The notes: generated by a model from the sequence alone, not told the origin. Shown: positions 24,388-34,718, counted from the stretch's first letter. The stretch: 64,000 nt of DNA from Candidatus Rifleibacteriota bacterium (GCA_905236675.1 CAJOND010000009.1:30846-94845); one strand, 5' to 3'. Numbers and translations are program-made.

Positions 24388-26529
24388 ATGAGGAAAAAAA
24401 CAGAAAAAATAAAAGTAATAATTGCTTTTGTGTTTGCGATACTCTTTGCATCCGCAAACCTTTTTTCTGTTTTAGCCAAACCACCAGTTGACGATTTCCA
24501 AATTTCTGAAGAAGAAGAAGAAGAGGGTGAAGAGGGTGAAGAAGAAGAAAGTGAAGAGCAAAGAAAGGCTAGAGAAGCAGAGGAAAGAGCTAGAGAAGAA
24601 GCTCTTGTAAAAAGGACTAACCAGCTTATAGAGGAAGTTAAGAAACTAGCTAACGATGATGATGCTGTAATTCAACTTCTGACTAAAGAAGAAAATAAAG
24701 AAGCAAGAACTAGAGATGCCTTTCTTGTTGAAAGATTGTTAGATGCTTTATTAAGAGGTAAAAAGCCTAATTACGAACTGATTAGTACAGTTGGGAAAGA
24801 ACTTTGTAATTTACAGAAAGATTCTTCTAAAGGTTATTATGCACAAGCTCTTAACTTTATGTACAAGAAAAAGCCAAATTATAAAGAGGCTTTGAAGCAG
24901 TTAGATAAAGCTAAAAAAGCCAAAAATCCTTATAAAGATGTTGGTTCCGCTTATACTACCTGTCTTCTTAAATGTTATGGTCTGTATGCTATTATTGGTA
25001 TAGTTGTATTATTAGTTTTATTAATTGCAATAATAGTAAATATTATTAAAAAGAAAAAAGCAAAAAAGTTAGAAGCTTCAAGCGATGCTCAAGAAGATGA
25101 TAACATTGATTTACAAAAGCTTTTAGATGAAACAGAGCCAGGTTCTGAATCCCAAGAGAAAACAGTCGAAGAAAAGAATATTACAGATTCAGATAAAGTA
25201 AGCAATTCAACTGAAAATACAAATTCAGAAAATATTCAAAACATTGATAATGTTTCCAAAAATGCTATTAATTTGGCAACAGATAGTTCTTCTGTAGATA
25301 AGGTTATAAATGAAATATTTGATAACAGTAACTCAGAAGCCTCCAAAAAAGATAAAACTAAGAATATAGTCCAAAATCCACAATCTGATAACAAACCTGT
25401 TTCAACAAAAGAAGTTAAAGAAAAAACAGATGAAGTGGTGACTAATACATCTTCTTCCCCTGTTAAAAAAGTAGTTCGGGTAGTTAAAAAGGTTAGAGTT
25501 CGCAAAGATGCAAACGGAAACTCATATGTAGTTTCTGAAGATACTTCTACTCAAAATGAAAATTCTAAAAACGAAGATACAAATTATTTGCCAGAAACGA
25601 ATACCAATCTGGGAAAAGTAATGAATTTTTCAAGAACAGTAGACAAACCCTTACCTCCAGTAGATACTCAGCTTGATATTCTATGGGGTAATTTAAGTAG
25701 AAAAGCTATGCAAGGCCATATAGCCCAGTTCGCAAGAAAAAGTGATTCATTGTCTAGTTCATTAGGTTCCTCATTTTCAGGGGGAAATACCGAATCTTAT
25801 AGTGGATATTCTCATGACAATAGAATATCTGATATAAGATTAGGCGATGTGTCTATAGATTTGTCTGAAGAAGCCTTAAAAGATGATCTGGTTGGTAAAC
25901 TGAAAATGCTTGCCATTACTGATGCAGAGCTTAGAGAATTATTTGCGATGAAAAATCCAGCTCACATTCCTCATTTAATAGAATATATTATGACTAAGCC
26001 TGAACCGATGAGACTTGCTTTTATTGCAAAGGAACTTGGCAATTATTCTGATCCTGCAGTTGTAGATGCTTTATCTAGTCTTCTTTATCATGAAGACGAA
26101 AGGGTTGTTCTTGCTGCAATACAGGGATTAGAAGCAACTAAGCTCCCTGCAGCTGTCATTCCATTATGTCCATTTTTAAAAGCAGAAATACCATTATATG
26201 CACAGGCTGCAAGAACTGCCTTAAGTAAATTTGGAGCTGCTAAAATAATGCAGGCCCTTAAAGATTTGCCTTCTTTTACAGATTTAAAACTAAAAGAGGC
26301 TGGTATATTTGTACTTTCAAGAATGAAAGGTGAACCTGTTGAAAAGATTTTAAAAAGTCTTTTAAATGATGAATCTTCTAGTGTAAGAATTCAAACCATT
26401 CTTGCTATGTCATATCAGAAAAACCCAGTATACATTGATGCCTTAAGAGAATTTTACAGAATAGCAAATGAATCAGAAAAATCTATGACCAGAAAAGCAA
26501 TAGTCTATTTGAATGGCTTTAATAAGTAA
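24388..26529 (+). CDS. Membrane-anchored HEAT-repeat protein
   Basis: A 713-residue protein not matching a named family. Order of parts: signal peptide or first membrane segment (VIIAFVFAILFASANLFSVL), a Glu-rich stretch (about 37-60), a helical TPR-like segment to about 190, a strong transmembrane helix (YAIIGIVVLLVLLIAIIVNI), a long polar linker rich in S, N and K (about 225-500), and a C-terminal array of HEAT-like helices (about 510-713) with repeated patterns such as DPAVVDALSSLLYHEDERVV. HEAT arrays bind proteins. With two membrane segments, the linker and array are probably cytoplasmic. It is co-transcribed with the upstream lipoprotein. Confidence 0.78.
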   Translation: MRKKTEKIKVIIAFVFAILFASANLFSVLAKPPVDDFQISEEEEEEGEEGEEEESEEQRKAREAEERAREEALVKRTNQLIEEVKKLANDDDAVIQLLTKEENKEARTRDAFLVERLLDALLRGKKPNYELISTVGKELCNLQKDSSKGYYAQALNFMYKKKPNYKEALKQLDKAKKAKNPYKDVGSAYTTCLLKCYGLYAIIGIVVLLVLLIAIIVNIIKKKKAKKLEASSDAQEDDNIDLQKLLDETEPGSESQEKTVEEKNITDSDKVSNSTENTNSENIQNIDNVSKNAINLATDSSSVDKVINEIFDNSNSEASKKDKTKNIVQNPQSDNKPVSTKEVKEKTDEVVTNTSSSPVKKVVRVVKKVRVRKDANGNSYVVSEDTSTQNENSKNEDTNYLPETNTNLGKVMNFSRTVDKPLPPVDTQLDILWGNLSRKAMQGHIAQFARKSDSLSSSLGSSFSGGNTESYSGYSHDNRISDIRLGDVSIDLSEEALKDDLVGKLKMLAITDAELRELFAMKNPAHIPHLIEYIMTKPEPMRLAFIAKELGNYSDPAVVDALSSLLYHEDERVVLAAIQGLEATKLPAAVIPLCPFLKAEIPLYAQAARTALSKFGAAKIMQALKDLPSFTDLKLKEAGIFVLSRMKGEPVEKILKSLLNDESSSVRIQTILAMSYQKNPVYIDALREFYRIANESEKSMTRKAIVYLNGFNK

Positions 26530-26576
26530 TAATCTTTAAGAATATAGTCCAGGTTTCAAAAGAGAATTTTGTATTT

Positions 26577-29500
26577 TTATATTCTATTTTGAATTGTTAT
26601 TACAAATAAGTCTTTATGCCAAGGTAAGAGATTAGCATTAGTTTTAATTGAATTAATTATTAATTCAGCAGGGTTTTGAGCATCTGGTTTAATATTATCG
26701 GCAACAACTTTAGCAAATTGATTTTTATTGTATTCATTATTACTATTGTTCACTAAATCTTCAGCCCCGTGCGAGTAAATTATAAAAATTTTATGCCTTA
26801 ATTGTATTTCATGTCTTCTATATGAATTATCTGATTTCGAGCCTAAACCTAATGAGGTAGAAGGAAGATTTACAAATTCCTGTGCATTACGTTTTACATC
26901 ATATAGAATTGGGAAGGGTTGTCCTGTATTTGAACAAGTAATAATGTCATTTGTCGGGTCTAATATCCCTATAAAACAATTAACAATATAATTGTCTTTA
27001 AGATATGGAGCAAACAATAGATTTAGTTTGTTCATCATTGTTTCAGGATTATTGATATACATTGGCATTAAAGTTATAAAGGAAGTTTTTAACATTGCCA
27101 TCAAATGCAGAGATTTTACATCATTTCCACTAATATTTGCAGAGATGATAGCAAATTTGCCCTGTTTCAACTCCAAACATTCATAATAATCACTTGCAAC
27201 TATCCCTGATGTTATTTTAGCAGTATTAACAAGATAACTGCCACATCTTATTTTTGTTTCTATTGGGAAAAACAATTCATTTTTACTGCTTAAATTAAGT
27301 TGTTGTAATGTATTGGCAGTTTTATTAAATGCATTGGCTAAGATTCCAAATTCATTTCCTGATTGAATTACTACTTGAGAATTATAATCTTTGTTAGATA
27401 ATGATTTTACAGCTTTAATAATATCGGTAATTGGCATTATTATAACTTTTGATAATATTCTTATCAAAGCTAAACCCATTATTAAAATAATAATAAAAAT
27501 TAAAAGCAATGTATTAGCTTGTTTTTTGTATATTTTTAAAATATCTTTTTCTTTAAAAATCTTTAAAAGTAAATAATGTTTAAGGTAAGACCCTCTTAGG
27601 ACGCTAACATAACAAACTTCTCCATTCAAGGTCATTTGGCGAGTGAAGGTTTTACTATTATTTTCACTTTGTAATATTGTCGGTTTAAAAGTTTGATATT
27701 CCATTATACTCGGGAAACAAGTTGCATAAGGGTGAACAGATATTGCTCTTATATCTTCTTCCGGGAATACTCTATTTATTCTCTTGTTTCTTATTTTTAT
27801 ATCGTGGAATAAATTTGTTAAATATTCTCTCTCAAGATTATCAAGGTTTGTTATTGTTACATATGCATACCAGGCTTCTCCCAAAGGACCAGGTATTACA
27901 TCTAAGTAACAGAGTAGTTTTTCACTTATGGCTTCAAGTTGGGTAAATCTTGAAATATTGGTTTTGGCAGCGTTAAAAAGCCCCATTGAATGAGATTCAA
28001 CAAGTGCTCCTACAATTAAGTCACTTTTAGTTTTTTTAGACATAACCTTAAGATTTTTTGATTGATTATAATATTCCATTGCAGAAGCTGCCGTGCTGGA
28101 AAAAACTTTTGTAAATGCCTTATGAGCTTCAGTTTTTTGGTCTTCTGTCGGGAATAAAAAGGTATTCTTCCCTTCAAGATAAGCCATATGAATAGGTAAA
28201 AGGAGTGCGTTTCGATCTAACCAGCTAGTTAATACTTCCTGTTTTTCTGATTCAGTTTTGTCTTTGTGTCGTCTGACTTCAGAAGAAACAAGTGCACTGC
28301 TTAACAGAACCTTTGAATCAGATGAAACTAAATGTGCCCCATCTATGAAACACTCATTGCAAAGTTGTTTAAAATAATCTACTATTTTGTCGGGTTCTTC
28401 ATTATATTTACTTAGCTGTTCGTTTTGTTTTCTAAATGAAATCAGTTTGGAAGTCGTATACATTGAAAAACCGGAATCTATTTCAGATAGTCTTTTATAG
28501 TTTTCCTGTTCCTCAATGAACAACAATGAACTTTTTAATTCCGTTAAGTATTGGGAAGCTAATATTGCTCCAACTATTAATGGCATAATAAAACAAATTG
28601 CAAACAGCCAAATAATACGTTGTCTTAAATTCAAACCTTGATTTGGATTAGAAACTAATGCCTGATAAGTAAGTTTGAAAAAATAAACGCTAGCTGTAAT
28701 AAATAATAATCCTATAATTAAAAATATTCCCCAGCTAGGCTGGTTTATATCTGCAGATCCTATTAAAAGACAATGTTCCGTCAATCTTTTTACACACACA
28801 AGCTTGGAAAAACGCCTGAATCTATTTGTAGAATTCTGCTTGTAATAATTATATATAAAATCTCTATTTATTGGACTATTTTCAAGATTACCAGGAAGTT
28901 GACTATTGTCTGAATCAACAAATCCATAATAGGTTTTGAAATCTTCCTTAGGTATTCTTTTTGAAAGAGTTTCAGAAATTATTATTTTGTTTTTTAATTT
29001 ATTATAATGAACGAATATTAATATTCCGCCAATTAACTGCGAATTGTTGTGTAAATCCGAATTAAAATAACAAAGAGAATATCGGTCTGGATTTCCAAGT
29101 TCTAATGCTCTCCCTTTTTGAGCTCTAACTCTTCTTAATATTAATAGAGGTTCAGGTATTACTTTCCCTATATCTTCTGTTTTTTCTTCAGTAATACTTT
29201 CTTCATTTAATTCTAACGTAGCGAGTTTTAAAAATTGTTCGTGCTCCTTTTTAGCACCATCTGTATTTAATATTTCCAATTTACCATTAAAAAGATAAAC
29301 TTCTAACATTCCTTTGGGAAAACTATTGATAAAATTATTGATAAGGTCATTTAACCTTGATTTTGAATTGCAGGGACTACCTTTCAAGTCTTTATAAAAA
29401 TATGAAAATTTTTCTTGAAAGTATCTTTCTCTGTTGCATCCATAAGCAATATTTTCTAGTTCATTTTCTATTTCATTCAGTGAATTCGAATCTTTTCTAT

Positions 29501-29639
29501 CGCAAACTTCAGAAATAAAGAGGTATGAGCTTAGCCAAAAAATAGTAGAAGGAATAAGCCATACAAATATAATAATAAAAAACCATCTTAGAAGGTTTTT
29601 GTCCGATGTTCTTCTTATATCTGGGCTATAACTAGGCAT
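26577..29639 (-). CDS. SpoIIE-like receptor protein with degenerate phosphatase site (probable pseudophosphatase)
   Basis: A 1020-residue membrane protein: TM1, an ectodomain of about 270 residues, two close transmembrane helices, a second ectodomain, TM4, HAMP (near 735-790) and a SpoIIE-like PP2C domain. The catalytic motifs are altered: GGD is ASDYYE, GDVSGHG is SANISGN, AGHP is TGQP, TDG is SHG (YSHGAED) and the final DD is KD. Most metal-binding aspartates are therefore missing, so metal-dependent phosphatase activity is unlikely. The fold may still bind an anti-sigma antagonist. The gene starts 8 bp inside the end of the related gene upstream. Confidence 0.82.
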   Translation of the reverse strand: MPSYSPDIRRTSDKNLLRWFFIIIFVWLIPSTIFWLSSYLFISEVCDRKDSNSLNEIENELENIAYGCNRERYFQEKFSYFYKDLKGSPCNSKSRLNDLINNFINSFPKGMLEVYLFNGKLEILNTDGAKKEHEQFLKLATLELNEESITEEKTEDIGKVIPEPLLILRRVRAQKGRALELGNPDRYSLCYFNSDLHNNSQLIGGILIFVHYNKLKNKIIISETLSKRIPKEDFKTYYGFVDSDNSQLPGNLENSPINRDFIYNYYKQNSTNRFRRFSKLVCVKRLTEHCLLIGSADINQPSWGIFLIIGLLFITASVYFFKLTYQALVSNPNQGLNLRQRIIWLFAICFIMPLIVGAILASQYLTELKSSLLFIEEQENYKRLSEIDSGFSMYTTSKLISFRKQNEQLSKYNEEPDKIVDYFKQLCNECFIDGAHLVSSDSKVLLSSALVSSEVRRHKDKTESEKQEVLTSWLDRNALLLPIHMAYLEGKNTFLFPTEDQKTEAHKAFTKVFSSTAASAMEYYNQSKNLKVMSKKTKSDLIVGALVESHSMGLFNAAKTNISRFTQLEAISEKLLCYLDVIPGPLGEAWYAYVTITNLDNLEREYLTNLFHDIKIRNKRINRVFPEEDIRAISVHPYATCFPSIMEYQTFKPTILQSENNSKTFTRQMTLNGEVCYVSVLRGSYLKHYLLLKIFKEKDILKIYKKQANTLLLIFIIILIMGLALIRILSKVIIMPITDIIKAVKSLSNKDYNSQVVIQSGNEFGILANAFNKTANTLQQLNLSSKNELFFPIETKIRCGSYLVNTAKITSGIVASDYYECLELKQGKFAIISANISGNDVKSLHLMAMLKTSFITLMPMYINNPETMMNKLNLLFAPYLKDNYIVNCFIGILDPTNDIITCSNTGQPFPILYDVKRNAQEFVNLPSTSLGLGSKSDNSYRRHEIQLRHKIFIIYSHGAEDLVNNSNNEYNKNQFAKVVADNIKPDAQNPAELIINSIKTNANLLPWHKDLFVITIQNRI

Positions 29640-32586
29640 CTGTTGACCTCTTGGTTATTTGACTTCTAATTAAAGCAATAGGATTATTTTCTGCAAGTTT
29701 CTTTATTTGAGCCGACGGGAGATCTGATTTGTGATGAACAAAAAGAACATTTATATTTCCCTTATCTTTGTTTATTATTTCATTTATGTTTTTATTCAGC
29801 TGATTTTTAAAGTTCGCTACGTTATTTTTAAGAAATTCTGTTTTGAATTCTTCTAGAGTATTAGATTCTATTTTTCTTGAAAACGCTATAAGTTCTGAGT
29901 TCTTTTGAAGTTCATAATTTGTATCATTTGTTTTTATCGATTGATTGAAATAACTTTCTTTATTGGGTAAATCTATTATTTCACATTCAGAAGTCTGATG
30001 GTTAATTTTTAACAGACTAAACTGACCCAACCCAGAATAAGTTATTATGTTGTTTTTGGGATCCAAAAACATACTAATTATGCTTCCATCAATATCTCTT
30101 TTATAGTTTATCCTAAAGAATTCTTCCAAGCTCTTAATACATTGTGCTGGAGATCTATAACCCTGTTGTTCTACAAAAATTTTCATTGACATACTAGCTA
30201 TTGACAGCCATAAAGCAGCATCTAAAGAATCTTTATCATCTATTTGTAACATAAACATAAAAATATTGCCGTTATCAAGAACTGAAGTATATGATAAAAC
30301 ATTACTAGAGTCTTGAGTGTTAATTTCATCTATTTCGTAATCCTCGTTGGAGAAAGATACGAAAGGCAATAAAAAATTAGATATATTCTTGCTGTCCTTG
30401 AACTCTCTAGCTTTTAATACTAGATTGGTAAGACCTGTTGATATATTTTCTATTTCATTACTATCTTTAGAAAAATTGATAAGATTATCTTCAACACTTT
30501 GATTTTTTTCTATAGCAATCGCATTTTTCCTAAGAATATTCATAGGGAAACTAATAGAATGGCTTAATAAATAACTTATAAATATCATGATTAGAAGAGA
30601 AAATGCGGTACCTGTAAGAAGAACTTTTGACAGGCTGAATACTTTGTCTCCTATTTTATTTATAGGCATAGCTAAGAAAAGGTTGTAATTTTTCATATTA
30701 TTAGCTGATATTGCTCCAACAATTACTTCTTTCCCTTTTACTCTACCTTTTTTGAATCCAGGAAGCTGGTTTTGATTAACTGTGTCGTTCAATTTCCACA
30801 AAGGTTCTTCAAATATATAAGAATGCCTTGGATAATAAGATTGTTCATTTGATAACGTTTTAGGGAAAGCTATCAATTCAAAATCTTTTGTTTTACTCAA
30901 ATTGCGACCAGTTTCAATTAAATAGCTCTTTTCCAATTTCTTTGGATCATGAATAATCAAAAGACAACCATTTGCATAGTCTTTGTCATCTATGGCAAAA
31001 TCCATAAATGCTAAGGTTTCTTCGTTATCTAATTTGGTTTCAATAAAATTTGATCGACCAAAAAGAAGTCCGTCTACAGCATTTGAAGTTATTACTCTAA
31101 TAGAAGCCGGTTCTGACTGGTTTTCTATCCTATTCCTAGAAGAATTAAATGTTCTCAAACTTTGAATGGCTAGCCTATTAACTATTTTATTGTAACGTGC
31201 TGCTAAGCTAGAAGAATTTTTGGATGTTCCAGAGACAGGAGCTTGAAACGCTATTTTCCCAGTATGATCTGCATAGACAGCATAGGCAATAACTTCTTCT
31301 TCTTGAGCTTTTATAAGTGGAGCTAATATTTCTGCTGGTTTTTTGTCTGAATTGGACAATACTTCCATAAAATGCCTATATTGGAATAGTAAATCATCGA
31401 AAGAGTCTGTATATTGCTGGTCAACTTTTTCAAGAATTTCAATAGCTTCATTTTTGTATTTTTGAATAGTAGTATTATTTTTTTCATATTGATAAGCAAT
31501 AGTACTTATAAGAATTGCAATAAAACCAATAATTGCAGAAAATCCAAAAACACATATAGCTTGAGTTTTTATAGAAAAATTAAAGTTGACTTTAAAAACA
31601 CTTTTCCAAATTAAAAAAAGAATTATAACTGGTATGAATATCAGCAAAAAGTTATTATAATTCTTTAATAATGAAGGTGGTTTCGGACAAGGACGTGAAC
31701 ATATTAATCTTATCCCATCCTGAGTATCGTTTATCGCAAATAATTCATTTTCATAAACGAAGTTATATTTTAATGAGTTTTCTGAAAGTAAAAGAGTTGC
31801 ACTCTTTTTTAATTTGCGTCCTCTGCTGCTCTTGTTTGAGGCAGGTTGTTTTAAATCTATGTAAGAGAATGTGTATTCAGGTTTGGTAAGTTTTTGCATA
31901 GATTTAATCGTTCTGTCAGCCAGGTTATATTTATCTAGTTTTTCCATATTTAACCAAGCTAGCAAGTCACCGGTTTTTTCTTTATTTTCGGTTGTAAAGC
32001 GGACCTTAAACCAACCTCCCATTTTTCGAAGTCCGATACCTTGAAAATTAATTAAAGTATTAGGGGAAGCAGCTATTATTGATAAAGTCATTTCATTCCC
32101 TGAATAACCAATTGCGGCATTGCGTTCTTCTGGTGTAGGAGAAGCTTCGGGACTAACTGAAAAACGTTTGATTGCTTTTAGATAATCTTGAGAAAATTTC
32201 GTTTTTACTAAATTCTCACCAGCAGGCCATTTTAATCTTGTTCCATTCTCATCAAACAAAGCAAACTCCAACAAATCTTTGTTTTCAATTCTAGAAACTT
32301 CATCTATACTTTCTACCCACTTAAAAGAATCTGCTAAACGTTGTATAGCATCTTGGTAGTAGGATTCGGGTTCCGTTTTACGTAACATATGAGCTGTTAT
32401 TTCTGACATTTCGCTCAATGTCTCATTAATGGAATCTTCTTGAAGATTTTTTTGAATATAATAAAAAGATACCCAAATTGTTATAGATGGCAAAATAACT
32501 AGAATGAAAAAAGTCACAAGTCCACTGATGGACTCGGAATATTTATTAAAAAAAGATTTTTTATCTTCGATTTGCTTTAGAAACAT
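29632..32586 (-). CDS. SpoIIE-like receptor, strongly diverged phosphatase domain (probable pseudophosphatase)
   Basis: A 984-residue paralogue of the downstream gene with the same layout: TM1, ectodomain, TM2-TM3 (FSIKTQAICVFGFSAIIGFI), second ectodomain, TM4 (TGTAFSLLIMIFISYLL), HAMP (near 665-715) and a SpoIIE-like C-terminus. Only relics of PP2C motifs remain: SNEDYEIDE in place of GGDYFD, MLQIDDKDS in place of GDVSGHG, SGLGQF in place of AGHP; no TDG and no DDxT. It should be catalytically dead. The 8-bp overlap with the following pseudophosphatase implies coupled translation and perhaps a hetero-complex (inference). Confidence 0.75.
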   Translation of the reverse strand: MFLKQIEDKKSFFNKYSESISGLVTFFILVILPSITIWVSFYYIQKNLQEDSINETLSEMSEITAHMLRKTEPESYYQDAIQRLADSFKWVESIDEVSRIENKDLLEFALFDENGTRLKWPAGENLVKTKFSQDYLKAIKRFSVSPEASPTPEERNAAIGYSGNEMTLSIIAASPNTLINFQGIGLRKMGGWFKVRFTTENKEKTGDLLAWLNMEKLDKYNLADRTIKSMQKLTKPEYTFSYIDLKQPASNKSSRGRKLKKSATLLLSENSLKYNFVYENELFAINDTQDGIRLICSRPCPKPPSLLKNYNNFLLIFIPVIILFLIWKSVFKVNFNFSIKTQAICVFGFSAIIGFIAILISTIAYQYEKNNTTIQKYKNEAIEILEKVDQQYTDSFDDLLFQYRHFMEVLSNSDKKPAEILAPLIKAQEEEVIAYAVYADHTGKIAFQAPVSGTSKNSSSLAARYNKIVNRLAIQSLRTFNSSRNRIENQSEPASIRVITSNAVDGLLFGRSNFIETKLDNEETLAFMDFAIDDKDYANGCLLIIHDPKKLEKSYLIETGRNLSKTKDFELIAFPKTLSNEQSYYPRHSYIFEEPLWKLNDTVNQNQLPGFKKGRVKGKEVIVGAISANNMKNYNLFLAMPINKIGDKVFSLSKVLLTGTAFSLLIMIFISYLLSHSISFPMNILRKNAIAIEKNQSVEDNLINFSKDSNEIENISTGLTNLVLKAREFKDSKNISNFLLPFVSFSNEDYEIDEINTQDSSNVLSYTSVLDNGNIFMFMLQIDDKDSLDAALWLSIASMSMKIFVEQQGYRSPAQCIKSLEEFFRINYKRDIDGSIISMFLDPKNNIITYSGLGQFSLLKINHQTSECEIIDLPNKESYFNQSIKTNDTNYELQKNSELIAFSRKIESNTLEEFKTEFLKNNVANFKNQLNKNINEIINKDKGNINVLFVHHKSDLPSAQIKKLAENNPIALIRSQITKRSTDA

Positions 32587-32677
32587 ATTGATATTTTAAA
32601 CCATAGAGAATCAAAAGGCAAGATTTTAAGAGGGAAGAGCATATTATAAGTTTCTAAAAACAATAGAAACAAAAATG

Positions 32678-32705
32678 TAAAGTATATACCTATAAATGCC
32701 GATTA
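32678..32705 (+). promoter_or_regulatory. Sigma-28/sigma-D-like promoter of the TPR gene
   Basis: TAAA-N16-GCCGATTA; the predicted start is about 40 nt before the ATG at 32,753. The upstream in-frame ATG at 32,696 would lie inside this promoter. Confidence 0.55.
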
Positions 32706-32740
32706 TGATGAAGAATAATATTATAAAAAGACAAAGCCAT

Positions 32741-32746
32741 AGGAGG
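32741..32746 (+). promoter_or_regulatory. Shine-Dalgarno site deciding the TPR gene start
   Basis: AGGAGG lies 6 nt before the ATG at 32,753, which begins a signal peptide. Confidence 0.8.
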
Positions 32747-32752
32747 CATTTT

Positions 32753-34498
32753 ATGAAAAAGCTGGCATTAACAGGTTTTTTAGTGCTTTTTCTTAATTTA
32801 CCTGCGTTTTCTTTAAGTCTTGATGCACTTCCTGCTTACCAGGACGAAGGAATGAAACTTTATATACGCGGAACAAGCAGATTACAGGAAAACAATTATA
32901 CAGAAGCAGTTTCTGATTTGACTAAAGCTGTCAAATTACGACCTGATATACCTGAAGCTTTTCATAACCTTGGCTATGCCTTTGAACGCTGTGGAGATAT
33001 AAAAAATGCCATTAGAGCTTATGAAAGAGCTCTGAACTTAAAACCTGCATATCCTTCAGCTCTAAATAATTTAGGTTTTTTGCTTGCTTCAACAGAGCAG
33101 GATTTGCTACAAGCTATAGGTCTTTGTCAGAGAGCGGTGCAGCTTTCTCCTAATACTCCAAGTTTCAGAGACTCATTAGGTTGGGCATTATATAAGTCTA
33201 ATCGTATACAGGAAGCAGCTGAACAGTTTCAAACAGCTGTAAGATTAGATCCAAACTTTTATAAATCATATTTTAATTTAGGTTTAGTGGAATATCAGGC
33301 AGGTAATTATTCTGCTGCGGTTAGAAATTTTCAGAACACAATCAGATGTAATTCTAATTATGCAAAAGCTTATGTTTCATTAGGTGATTGTTATGAAAAA
33401 CTAGAAGATGATAACAATGCTCTTAATGCATATAGACAAGCTTTAAACAAAATTGCAGATAATGACCCTATAAAGAAACACTTGAATAAAAAGATAAAAC
33501 AGTTAACCTCTGAATCTAAGAAACAGCTTTTTGCTTCTACAAAATCCATGAATACTACAAAAAGTAAAGGTCAGGGTAGTTCTATTCTTCAGGATTTTCT
33601 TAATAAGCATAGTAGAGGCGGTAATTTATCTAAATCTTCTAATAGCCGAACTACAGTTGCTTCTAATAATTCTTATGATACAAATTCAAGTTTTACCCCA
33701 GTAAGCTCAACTGGTTTTACAAGTTCTTACAGTTCATCATATTCTCCCAGTAGCTATCAGACAACTTCAACATTTTCATCGTCTAATAGTTTTGATTATC
33801 AACCTTCCTATACTTCTACTCCTCTTATAGATAATTCTCCAAGTGCGATAGCAGCAAGAAACGCAAGAGATACAAATACTATTTCTTCTTCTTACTATGC
33901 TTCTTCTGCGAAAGTAGAAAGTTCTGCACCCAGACAAATTTCTGTGACTCAGGAAAGAGAATTGGAAAGGAAATATTCTTTGGCAAAATCTTATATGGAT
34001 AGAGGTTTAACATCTGAAGCTGCAGGTGAACTTAATTATATTATTAAGATGGCTCCAGAAACCTCTATGGTTGCTCGCCAGTCCAGAAATATGCTGCTAA
34101 AAGTGAAAAAGCAGTTGGATGATAACAACGACCAGAGGGCTAATACCCATAGAGATATGGGAAAAGATTTCTTCAGATCTGGTCAATACGGATTGGCAGA
34201 AGAAGAATTTAACAAGGCTATTAGACTCGCTCCGGACAATGCAGAAGTTTATAAAGATTTAGCTCTTCTGAACTATAATCAAGGGAAATACGAACTTGCA
34301 TACGAACAGAGCAAAAAAGCTATAGCATTAGATAGGACCATGAAAGAAGCTTATGTGGTTCTAGCATCTCTTTATGCCCAGAAAGGGCGTCAAGAAGATG
34401 CTATCAGAACTTTGAAAATGGTCAAAGAAGTTTCAACAAGAGAAGATGCTGTCGATGAACTCGCTGAACGTATGATGGCACAGCTTCAAAGTTATTAG
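32753..34498 (+). CDS. Exported TPR-repeat protein
   Basis: A 581-residue protein with a signal peptide (KKLALTGFLVLFLNLPAFS). About six TPR units follow (for example AFHNLGYAFERCGDIKNAI and YFNLGLVEYQAGNYSAAV) to about residue 260, then a Ser/Thr/Tyr-rich linker of about 150 residues, then three or four further TPR units to the end (MGKDFFRSGQYGLAEEEF). TPR arrays are protein-binding scaffolds; the export signal places this one outside the cytoplasm. It has its own sigma-28-like promoter and is divergent from the pseudophosphatase operon. Its partner cannot be told from sequence. Confidence 0.85.
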   Translation: MKKLALTGFLVLFLNLPAFSLSLDALPAYQDEGMKLYIRGTSRLQENNYTEAVSDLTKAVKLRPDIPEAFHNLGYAFERCGDIKNAIRAYERALNLKPAYPSALNNLGFLLASTEQDLLQAIGLCQRAVQLSPNTPSFRDSLGWALYKSNRIQEAAEQFQTAVRLDPNFYKSYFNLGLVEYQAGNYSAAVRNFQNTIRCNSNYAKAYVSLGDCYEKLEDDNNALNAYRQALNKIADNDPIKKHLNKKIKQLTSESKKQLFASTKSMNTTKSKGQGSSILQDFLNKHSRGGNLSKSSNSRTTVASNNSYDTNSSFTPVSSTGFTSSYSSSYSPSSYQTTSTFSSSNSFDYQPSYTSTPLIDNSPSAIAARNARDTNTISSSYYASSAKVESSAPRQISVTQERELERKYSLAKSYMDRGLTSEAAGELNYIIKMAPETSMVARQSRNMLLKVKKQLDDNNDQRANTHRDMGKDFFRSGQYGLAEEEFNKAIRLAPDNAEVYKDLALLNYNQGKYELAYEQSKKAIALDRTMKEAYVVLASLYAQKGRQEDAIRTLKMVKEVSTREDAVDELAERMMAQLQSY

Positions 34499-34718
34499 AA
34501 AATTAGTAAATACTAATTTTCTAATAACTAGTTGTTATTGTTTTAAGTTTTTGAAGCTTACGCTTCTTCCGTTTTTATTGTTATTAGAAGTTTGCAAAGT
34601 ATCTAATATCTCAAATAACCGATACTCTCTAACTTTCAACCAAGCTACAATTACTACTAAATCACTTACAATAAAAACTTCTCTCTTACACCTCCATTTA
34701 TGGCCTTTTAACTAAGAA

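Noticed and set aside
34497..34520. Hairpin GAAAATTAGT/ACTAATTTTC after the TPR gene as a terminator
   Set aside because: The stem is nearly all A-T with no clean T run, so termination is uncertain.
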